A DNA stretch of 19,992 nucleotides, taken from Acidobacteriaceae bacterium. Its GTDB lineage: Bacteria; Acidobacteriota; Terriglobia; Terriglobales; Acidobacteriaceae. Within the stretch, counting starts at the first letter, position 1; each line of letters starts with the position of its first letter. The notes beneath the pieces were generated by a model. The model saw nothing but the letters and a program-made list of their open reading frames with translations, did no database searches and had not been told where the DNA came from. Of this stretch, positions 14,226 through 19,992 are shown piece by piece. The stretch lies in contig PMHC01000014.1 of the NCBI GenBank assembly GCA_003156495.1, positions 1,891 to 21,882 on the forward strand, written 5' to 3'. Made by a program: the position numbers and the translations under genes.

Positions 14226-15223
14226 TGGCGCGGCACCGGGACGGCGGCGACGATCTCGGCGAGGACGCGGTCGGCGTCGAAGCCTTCGAGTTCGGCTTCT
14301 GGGTTGAGCAGAATGCGATGGCGGAGGGTGGGCGGCGCGGCGCGTTTTACGTCGTCGGGGATCAGGTAGTCGCGATCTTCAAAGGCGGCGAAAACCTGCG
14401 CGACGCGCAGCAGGCAGATGGCTGCACGGGGGCTGGCGCCGAGCGAAAGCATGGGCCATTCGCGGGTGCGGCGAACGAGGTCGAGGATGTAGCCGTCGAG
14501 ATCGCGCTCGACGCGGATCGCGCGAACTTCACTGCGCGCGGCTGCGAGCAGCGCGGCATCGAGGGGATGAATTTTTACGGCGTCTAGCAGATTTGCGCCG
14601 GCGGCGTGGCGATGGCGCTCGAGCATGAGCCGCTCTTCGTCGGCGCTGGGGTAACCGATTTTGATTTTGAGCAGGAAGCGATCGAGCTGCGCTTCGGGCA
14701 GCGGATAGGTGCCCTCGAAGTCGATCGGATTCTGCGTGGCGAAGACGGTGAACCAGGCGGGCAGCGGGCGGCGCACGCCGTCGCTGGTGACCTGGCGCTC
14801 CTCCATACATTCGAGCAGCGCGGCCTGGGTGCGCGGCGTCATGCGGTTGATCTCGTCGACCAGCAGCAGATCGGTGAAGACAGGGCCGGGGTGGAAAGTG
14901 AATTCGTCGGCGCCGGGCTTGAAGATCGCGGTGCCTAGAATGTCGGCGGGCATCAGGTCGGGCGTGGCTTGCACGCGATTGAAGCCGAGTCCGAGCAGCC
15001 GGCCCACGGATTTGACGATGAGGGTTTTGGCGATGCCGGGCACGCCTTCAAGCAGCGCATGGCCTTGCGCCAGAACGGCGACAAGAACCTCGTCGATGGC
15101 CGCGCTTTGCCCGGCGATTACGCGGCCCAACTCGGCGCGCGCGGCGGCGAGCAACTGTCGGGTCGCGGGCAACGCGGCGGCTGGCCTTTGCTCGTTTTGT
15201 TCTCGGTTGTTTTCCTCGGTCAT
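14222..15223 (-). CDS. MoxR-family AAA+ ATPase
   Basis: A 333-residue cytoplasmic ATPase, thought to work as a chaperone that matures or remodels partner complexes. Walker A is GVPGIAKT (60-67) and Walker B LLLVDEIN (119-126), followed by RMTPRTQAALLECMEERQV. Sensor 1 is FATQNPIDFEGTYPLPEAQLDRF. A C-terminal lid includes SLGASPRAAICLLRVAQ and YLIPDDVKRAAPPTLRHRI. The frame is open to 15418, but the extra 65 residues are basic, low-complexity and antisense-like. ATG 15223 has AGGAGA 6-7 bases upstream and gives the normal family length. It lies 25 bases after the DUF4350 stop and overlaps the DUF58 start. Confidence 0.95.
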   Translation of the reverse strand: MTEENNREQNEQRPAAALPATRQLLAAARAELGRVIAGQSAAIDEVLVAVLAQGHALLEGVPGIAKTLIVKSVGRLLGLGFNRVQATPDLMPADILGTAIFKPGADEFTFHPGPVFTDLLLVDEINRMTPRTQAALLECMEERQVTSDGVRRPLPAWFTVFATQNPIDFEGTYPLPEAQLDRFLLKIKIGYPSADEERLMLERHRHAAGANLLDAVKIHPLDAALLAAARSEVRAIRVERDLDGYILDLVRRTREWPMLSLGASPRAAICLLRVAQVFAAFEDRDYLIPDDVKRAAPPTLRHRILLNPEAELEGFDADRVLAEIVAAVPVPRQ

Positions 15224-15248
15224 TCCGTTCTCCTGTTGCGCATTCAAT

Positions 15249-16463
15249 TTACGCATTCGATGATGGGCGCGATGGTTGGCGCGGTTGAATCTTAGTTCGC
15301 ATCGCCGCTTCGAGCGCGTCGCCGTGGCGATGAAGCGCCTGCACGAGCGAGAGCGCGCGTTTGGGTGAGAGTTTATCGTCCTTGATGGCGGCTTCGCAGT
15401 TGTCGAGATCGGCTTCAAGCGATTCGCCGGCTTGCGGAAAACGCTGGCGCAACGCGCGGCAAAGTTCTTCGGCGTTCATTTGCGCGGTTTTGATTCCGCA
15501 CCACTGGCCGGTTCTGCGGCGGAAACGCTCGCAGGCGATTTCGACCGCCGTTGCGGCGGCTCCGGCCTCGGCGTAAAGCGAGCCCAGCGCTTCAAGAAAT
15601 TCAACGGGCGTGGCGCGTGGCGGCGCGGGCAGATCGCGTACCGGGCCGCGCCGGCGGCTGAAGCTGAAAAGAATCAGCAGCGTGATACCTGCAAAGCCCA
15701 GCAGCAGAAGATTCATGGCCGGGCCACGCGCGTAGAACCATTGCGTGCGCGCCTCGCCGTGCAGCGATTCGTCCCAATAAAAACGATGGCCCTCTCGTGG
15801 GCCGAGCGAGTTCAAAAAGAGATTCAGATTTTCTGCGCGGGCGATCGAGTCGTTTTCAAGCGGCGTGGCGCTGGCCCACCAAATAATTTGCCCTTTGCTC
15901 TCGGCGTATTCAACCACGGCGGGCTCGCCGGCGCAATTGTATTCGACGCGATCGCGCGGCCTCTCCTGAGCCCAGCCGGCTTGGGGTGCGATCCAAACTT
16001 CGCCGGAGGCGGCCAGCGGGTCAAGACCTTGCGGCGCGAGTTTGCAGAGCGACTGAAATTGCGTGGAGGACCGCACGCTGCCGCCGGGCGCAAGCCGTCC
16101 GCCCACGCTGCCGGTCAACAGAACGCGTCCGCCGCGAGCGGCGATTTCGCGCACGGCCTTCAAATCTTCTTCGGTGACGAAGGAGGGTTCGGCGACAATC
16201 ACCGTCGTCTGCGCGTTGGCGCGGCTGGCCAACTCGCTTAGCGGCTGCTGCCAGCGTTCGACCGAGTAGCCGCTGCGTTGCAGCAGATCGTAGGCCGCGC
16301 GCGCGCCATGCTTGCCGGTGAGGTAAGAACTGGGCAGGGGATTGTCGTCGCGGTTTTGGTCGCGCGCGAAAAAAGCTGTGACGACTGCCAACAGAACCAC
16401 CGTCGCCATGCAGCCCACGAGCAGCTTGCGGTCTTTAGCATCGAGCGAGGCGAAGAGCTTCAT
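15249..16463 (-). CDS. DUF4350 domain membrane protein
   Basis: A 404-residue protein. The first membrane helix is at about 14-33 (LLVGCMATVVLLAVVTAFF). The extracytoplasmic region (34-247) opens with NPLPSSYLTGKHGARAAYDLLQRSGY, the DUF4350 pattern. It resembles a GATase-like fold, with GGRVLLTG and a later YWDESLHGEAR. The second helix at 248-268 (MNLLLLGFAGITLLILFSF) is followed by an Arg-rich stop-transfer and a helical cytoplasmic tail of about 130 residues. The biochemical role is unknown. The start ATG overlaps the stop of the upstream DUF4129 gene by ATGA, which suggests coupled translation and a common membrane complex. Confidence 0.88.
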   Translation of the reverse strand: MKLFASLDAKDRKLLVGCMATVVLLAVVTAFFARDQNRDDNPLPSSYLTGKHGARAAYDLLQRSGYSVERWQQPLSELASRANAQTTVIVAEPSFVTEEDLKAVREIAARGGRVLLTGSVGGRLAPGGSVRSSTQFQSLCKLAPQGLDPLAASGEVWIAPQAGWAQERPRDRVEYNCAGEPAVVEYAESKGQIIWWASATPLENDSIARAENLNLFLNSLGPREGHRFYWDESLHGEARTQWFYARGPAMNLLLLGFAGITLLILFSFSRRRGPVRDLPAPPRATPVEFLEALGSLYAEAGAAATAVEIACERFRRRTGQWCGIKTAQMNAEELCRALRQRFPQAGESLEADLDNCEAAIKDDKLSPKRALSLVQALHRHGDALEAAMRTKIQPRQPSRPSSNA

Positions 16464-17542
16464 GGCGTCTTCACCCCCAGCGATGCGGCCAGTTCTAGCG
16501 CGGCCTGGTAGTCGGCGGATGCGGCTGCGCGGCCGCCGTACCAGATGTGTTCGAAGCTATGGGTCAGCGCCGTCAGGCTCGATTGGCGCGCGTCGCCGGC
16601 GGCCAGCAGATGCAGATACTCGCGTGGGGTGCGGGCGCGGTCGGCGGGCCAAAGGCGCAGGGATTCGAGCTTGGCGATGGCGGCCCAGTAGACGAAGTGG
16701 ACGGCCTCGCGCCAGCGATCTTGCGCCGCCATGGTTTGCGCGTCCTGGAGCCACAATTGCCACTCGCGGGCCGAGGGCGCGTCTGGCGCAGGCGCGAGAT
16801 CGGGCGTTAGCCGCACGCGCGCGTTCCTCTGCTGGCGGATTAGGAACCAGATGAGCGCGGTGAGAATTGCCGCAAGTAGCAGCAGACACAGCGCCCAGAC
16901 AAGCCACGGCATATGCTCGCCGATGCGCGCCGCGCCGGCGAAGATGCGATGGAGCAGACCGTCGAGCCACTCCAATAGGCGTTCGCGGGGCGAAATATCC
17001 GCTGTGTGCCGATAGGCGCTGTCGGTCAGAATTGCGTTGAGTTTTTTGCGCTCTTGCCCGTAGCCGGGATTGATGGTGGCCGGGCTGGCAGCTTGTTGAG
17101 TGTCGAAGGCGAGGCGCTGGCGCGCTTCGGCGAGAAGATCGTTTATGTTGAGCGCGCGTTTTTTTGTGCGCGTAAGAATAGAGCGCGAGTCGGCGTCGGC
17201 GGTGCTCTCTTTTTTAGCGGCGCGAGCCAGCGTCTGGCGCAGCCAGTCGTAGCGAATTTCGCGCGGCGCGGCGTTAGTGCCGGCGGGCCACGCGACGCGG
17301 TCGTTAGGGCCGACCTGAGCCGGATCGCAGGCGGCAAAGCTAGCGGCCTGCGGCTGCGCGGCTCGCGCGCTCTGGCAGACGGTGACGATGCGATCGAAGT
17401 TTTGCAGGTGCTGAATGTATTCGGTGGCGCTGGTGTCGCACCAGCTTTCCGGCGGCTCCGCATGCGCGGCCAAAGCGGCTGAGGCCAGTGCCAATAAGAC
17501 TGCTGCCCTTCGCCAACCGGAATCCGAACGCCCGCAATTCAT
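16460..17542 (-). CDS. DUF4129 domain protein, exported N-terminus
   Basis: A 360-residue protein. The signal peptide is WRRAAVLLALASAALAAHA, cleaved about residue 28. The extracytoplasmic region (29-210) contains five or so Cys residues. One membrane helix lies at 212-235 (PWLVWALCLLLLAAILTALIWFLI). A cytoplasmic DUF4129 domain (about 262-355) shows DRWREAVHFVYWAAIAKLES, TPREYLHLL and HIWYGGRAA. The frame is open to 17638, but ATG 17542 directly precedes the signal peptide and overlaps the upstream stop by ATGA, so it is chosen. Function is unknown. The co-occurrence with DUF4350, MoxR and DUF58 is a recurring arrangement in bacteria. Confidence 0.88.
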   Translation of the reverse strand: MNCGRSDSGWRRAAVLLALASAALAAHAEPPESWCDTSATEYIQHLQNFDRIVTVCQSARAAQPQAASFAACDPAQVGPNDRVAWPAGTNAAPREIRYDWLRQTLARAAKKESTADADSRSILTRTKKRALNINDLLAEARQRLAFDTQQAASPATINPGYGQERKKLNAILTDSAYRHTADISPRERLLEWLDGLLHRIFAGAARIGEHMPWLVWALCLLLLAAILTALIWFLIRQQRNARVRLTPDLAPAPDAPSAREWQLWLQDAQTMAAQDRWREAVHFVYWAAIAKLESLRLWPADRARTPREYLHLLAAGDARQSSLTALTHSFEHIWYGGRAAASADYQAALELAASLGVKTP

Positions 17543-18558
17543 CGCTCTTCCACGGTAGCAGGGAGCGCGGCGGGCTCGGAGGCGGTGGAGGGCGCGGCGA
17601 GCGCCGGCGGCGTAAGTCCGGCGGCCTGCATCATCCACTCGATGTCGAAGCCTTCTTTGCGGATGCGCTGGTCATAGTAAAAGAGCGTGAGGCCGGTGGA
17701 GTAGATGGGGCCGATCAGAGTGTTGGTGACGAATCCGGCCAGCTCGGAGAGCGCCAGCCAGCCAAGAGGCAGCGTTTGGCCGGGATGCTTGAAGCTGTAA
17801 AGAAGAAATGGAAAACCCAGAAGAACGCCCAGCAACATGCGGACGGCGTAGACCAGCAGCCAGAGTATGAAGAGGCGTCCGCGCGAGCTTTTGCTGAGCT
17901 CGACGCTGCGTTTGATGGCGCGGCCGGCGGGCAGATTTTCGACGACGCAGGCCGGCATGGCCAGCGAGTAGCGCAGCCACATCAGCACGCCATAGATCGC
18001 GGCGCCGAGAAGCAGCGGCAGCAGGACGAGCATGGCGATGCCGGCGGTGACGAGCGTTTGCGGGTCCGTTGACGGAGCTAGCCGCGCGAGCTGCGGATTG
18101 AAGAGAAATCCGGCGGGAAGGACGGAGAAAATGATGGCGAAGAGCGCGACATAGAGTGCGAAGAGCGGAGCCCAGGCGCGGAACATGGTGACGGCCATCA
18201 GCCAGATATATCTGCCCGGGCGGGTGAAAACGCTTTTGGCGGCGGCGCGGATGGTAGCCGTTTCGTTCAGATGAATCCAGGCTACGGCGCGGCTGAAGGC
18301 GGCAATCGAGAGGCCGGCCACGAGCGAAATCGCCAGCAGCTCAACGCCGATCATAACGGCGTAAATCCACTCCCGCTGCGCGGGAATATGCGGATAGCCG
18401 ATCAGCGCCAGCACGCCCAGATGCGCCATCTGGATCGCCAGCATGGCCGCGGCAAAAAGGGCCGAGAGGCCGGCGAAGAGCGAAAAGCGGTTGCGATAAA
18501 GCTCGGCGGTCCGGTCCAGAATTTCACCGAGCGTCATAGGGCGTAGTTGGCTGTTCAT
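17539..18558 (-). CDS. Polytopic membrane protein (glycerophosphodiester phosphodiesterase membrane-domain-like)
   Basis: A 339-residue protein. The cytoplasmic start MNSQLRPMTLGEILDRTAEL followed by YRNRFSLFAGLSAL is the usual beginning of this membrane-domain family. Six or so helices follow (about 25-55, 66-95, 117-150, 171-197, 224-250, 260-285). A central motif, RYSLAMPACVVENLPAGRAIKRSVELSK, is conserved in the family. The tail is Ala/Pro-rich. No catalytic phosphodiesterase domain is attached, so the role is unknown. The frame is open to 18621, but ATG 18558 has GAGG 6 bases upstream and matches family starts. First gene of the operon down to DUF58. Confidence 0.75.
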   Translation of the reverse strand: MNSQLRPMTLGEILDRTAELYRNRFSLFAGLSALFAAAMLAIQMAHLGVLALIGYPHIPAQREWIYAVMIGVELLAISLVAGLSIAAFSRAVAWIHLNETATIRAAAKSVFTRPGRYIWLMAVTMFRAWAPLFALYVALFAIIFSVLPAGFLFNPQLARLAPSTDPQTLVTAGIAMLVLLPLLLGAAIYGVLMWLRYSLAMPACVVENLPAGRAIKRSVELSKSSRGRLFILWLLVYAVRMLLGVLLGFPFLLYSFKHPGQTLPLGWLALSELAGFVTNTLIGPIYSTGLTLFYYDQRIRKEGFDIEWMMQAAGLTPPALAAPSTASEPAALPATVEER

Positions 18559-18866
18559 CAGGCGCCTCGCGCGCGGATTTTCGGAATGCGAAATCGCGCG
18601 GTGAATTGGTTGTGAATGCATTTTGCCGCGTCGCGCAAAACTGCTGCATCGGCCTCTGCCCGGATCGGCCGATTTGAATGCGTGAAAATCGCGGATTGAA
18701 TGCTTTCCCGGATCGTAACACAGGGTGGGAGGCGGGTTTAGCGGGCGCGCCGGAGCAGGCGAAAAATTTTTACGAGAAGAGCTAACTAATCCTTTAGTTG
18801 CTCGTCTACCTAGACGAACAGAAGATTCCGGCCGATGGCCTGGCCTTTGGAATTCATGAGACTTTT
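18559..18866. promoter_or_regulatory. Divergent control region between the MoxR operon and the BlaI gene
   Basis: The 308 bp hold no supported gene. The frame of BlaI is open back to a TTG at 18798, but this codon lies inside the operator-like dyads. The frame of the membrane-protein gene is open to 18621 without family similarity. A palindrome ATCGGCCGAT lies at 18664-18673. Near BlaI, TTTACG (18769-18774), 18 bases, then TTTAGT (18793-18798) is a possible promoter overlapping the operator. I could not assign a convincing promoter for the minus-strand operon. Confidence 0.45.
18784..18817 (+). promoter_or_regulatory. Twin dyad, candidate BlaI operator
   Basis: Two exact inverted repeats stand 2 bases apart. 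The first is AACTAA-TCCT-TTAGTT (18784-18799) and the second TCGTCTA-CC-TAGACGA (18802-18817). BlaI/MecI repressors bind short dyads with TAC/GTA-like or related half-sites in their own promoters as dimers. These sit 50 bases before the BlaI start and overlap a possible -10. Autoregulation is likely, and one of the dyads could also control the divergent operon. Confidence 0.6.
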
Positions 18867-19271
18867 ATGCCGCCCAAACGCTCCAATACGCTGACCGAAG
18901 CCGAACTGAGGCTGATGAAGATCCTCTGGCGGCGAGGCGAGTCTTCGGTGACGGATTTGGTTGCCGCCTTGCCTGCCGGCGAACCGTTGGCTTACAACTC
19001 GGTGCTGACGACGGTTCGCATTCTGGAGCAGAAGGGGTACGTTCGTCACCGGCAGCAGGGCCGGGCCTTTGTTTACCGGCCGCGCGTGGCCGAACGCGAG
19101 GCTTCGCGCTCGGAGGTGCGGCGGGTGCTCGGCCGCTTCTTCGACAACTCGCGCGAGAAACTCGTGTTATCGCTGCTGGGCGACGAGGAGATCAGCGCCG
19201 AGGAGCTGGAACATTTGCGGGTGGCGATTCGCGCGGCTGGTCCCGACGCGGCGCAGGGAAGGGAGGCGTAG
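18867..19271 (+). CDS. BlaI/MecI/CopY-family transcriptional repressor
   Basis: A 134-residue repressor. The winged helix (about 8-75) reads LTEAELRLMKILWRRGESSV, TDLVAALPAGEPLAYNSVLT, TVRILEQKGYVRHRQQGRAF. A dimerisation tail follows (RRVLGRFFDNSREKLVLSLLGDEEISAEELEHL). ATG 18867 (MPPKRSNTLTEAE) gives the normal family start, while the open frame to TTG 18798 would overlap the operator. In the classic system a BlaR1/MecR1 sensor protease inactivates the repressor. The M56 gene 3 bases downstream fits this pair. No beta-lactamase gene is in the window, so the regulon is more likely envelope or housekeeping functions. Confidence 0.93.
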   Translation: MPPKRSNTLTEAELRLMKILWRRGESSVTDLVAALPAGEPLAYNSVLTTVRILEQKGYVRHRQQGRAFVYRPRVAEREASRSEVRRVLGRFFDNSREKLVLSLLGDEEISAEELEHLRVAIRAAGPDAAQGREA

Positions 19272-19274
19272 GCG

Positions 19275-19992
19275 ATGGAAGAAATTTTGCTTTCCGGCGT
19301 ATTCCATTCTGCCGCGAGCATGCTTGCCGCCTTTGCGCAAATGGCCGCGCCGATGGTCGTCTCAGCGCTGTGGCAGAGCGCTACGCTTGCGTTGGTTCTC
19401 GGCGTTTGCCTCCGCTTTGCGCCGCGGCTTTCGGCCGCGCATCGTTTCGTCGTTTGGGGCGCGGGTTTTGTCGCGGTTGTGGCGTTGCCTTTCGCTCCGC
19501 TTTTCTCGCAAGGGAACGCGTCTGCCGGCGCGATGGCTGCATCATCTGCCGCGCAGCCGTGGCTGGCATTGGATAGTCGCTGGGGCGTTTTTATCGCGGC
19601 ATTGTGGCTGGCCGCTTCCGCCGTGCGTCTGACGCGGCTTGCCGTTCATGCAGGTCATTTGCGCGGCTTGTGGAAGACCGCCGTGCCGATTGAGTCGGGT
19701 GCTTTGTCGGCCACGTTGACGGCGCGCCGCATGGAAGTTTGCGCCGCGCCGATGCTCGACCGGCCCTGCGCAATCGGTTTTTTCTGGCCGCGCATTCTTA
19801 TTCCTGAAGAACTGCTTTCGCGCCTGAAGCCGGCTGAGTTGGAGCAGATTGTTTTGCACGAGGCAGCGCACCTTTGCCGGCGCGACGATTGGAGCAATCT
19901 GTTGCAGCAGATTGCGCTGGTGCTGTTTCCGCTCAATCCGGCGCTGGCGTGGATTCAGCGCCGTCTGGAGCGGGAGCGCGAGATGGCCTGCG
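19275..19992 (+). CDS. BlaR1-like M56 family metalloprotease, N-terminal part
   Basis: 239 codons are visible before the window ends. Hydrophobic segments lie at about 27-47 (MVVSALWQSATLALVLGVCL), 58-77 (FVVWGAGFVAVVALPFAPLF) and 104-118. FFWPRILIPEELLSRL, typical of M56, precedes the zinc motif HEAAH (195-199) in IVLHEAAHLCRRDDWSNLLQQ. The next membrane segment ends in RRLEREREMAC, whose EREMAC normally continues ACD and supplies the third zinc ligand. GGGAGG lies 8 bases before the ATG at 19275, and the BlaI stop is 3 bases upstream, so the two are co-transcribed. The sensor or C-terminal domain is outside the window. Acidobacterial M56 proteins often carry TonB-like or other extensions here. 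Confidence 0.92.
   Translation, partial: MEEILLSGVFHSAASMLAAFAQMAAPMVVSALWQSATLALVLGVCLRFAPRLSAAHRFVVWGAGFVAVVALPFAPLFSQGNASAGAMAASSAAQPWLALDSRWGVFIAALWLAASAVRLTRLAVHAGHLRGLWKTAVPIESGALSATLTARRMEVCAAPMLDRPCAIGFFWPRILIPEELLSRLKPAELEQIVLHEAAHLCRRDDWSNLLQQIALVLFPLNPALAWIQRRLEREREMAC

Overview
The window looks like chromosomal DNA of a moderately GC-rich, double-membraned bacterium. An acidobacterium (Terriglobia type) is my best guess. The reasons are a complete Tol-Pal operon whose Pal carries an extra Ig-like domain, frequent TTG starts, spacers full of inverted repeats, and a BlaI/M56 pair beside a MoxR/DUF58/DUF4129 cluster. The taxonomy is inference, because no rRNA or other marker is present.

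Layout. Positions 1-236 hold the start of a minus-strand kinase-like phosphotransferase that leaves the window. Positions 560-6387 hold tolQ-tolR-tolA-tolB-pal-cpoB, all on the minus strand in the canonical order. This is the inner-membrane motor (TolQ, TolR, TolA), the periplasmic TolB, the outer-membrane lipoprotein Pal and the TPR protein CpoB, which together couple the envelope layers during division. Three of its spacers are long (194-332 bp) and hold strong, unrelated inverted repeats. tolQ, tolR and pal start with TTG.

recN (plus, DNA repair) is divergent from tolQ and convergent with ssb (minus). Next come an RDD membrane protein (minus) and a SpoIIM/DUF95 membrane protein (plus), whose ATG codons overlap head to head. 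A 216-bp gap then contains what looks like a piece of an addiction-module antitoxin, followed by a secreted GH39 glycosidase (plus).

A tight minus-strand operon runs from 18558 down to 12786: a polytopic membrane protein, DUF4129, DUF4350, a MoxR AAA+ ATPase and DUF58. Three of its four junctions are ATGA stop/start overlaps. RDD and SpoIIM families often accompany this MoxR/DUF58 group, so the GH39 gene and the antitoxin scrap appear to sit inside a once-continuous neighbourhood. Divergent from the operon is a BlaI-type repressor, preceded by two adjacent dyads that look like its operator, and then a BlaR1-like M56 metalloprotease gene cut by the window end.

I found no rRNA, tRNA, CRISPR array, transposase or prophage gene. 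Nothing amounts to a clearly new multi-gene system. The most unusual material is the repeat structure inside the tol-pal operon and the remodelled junction around 10890-11120.
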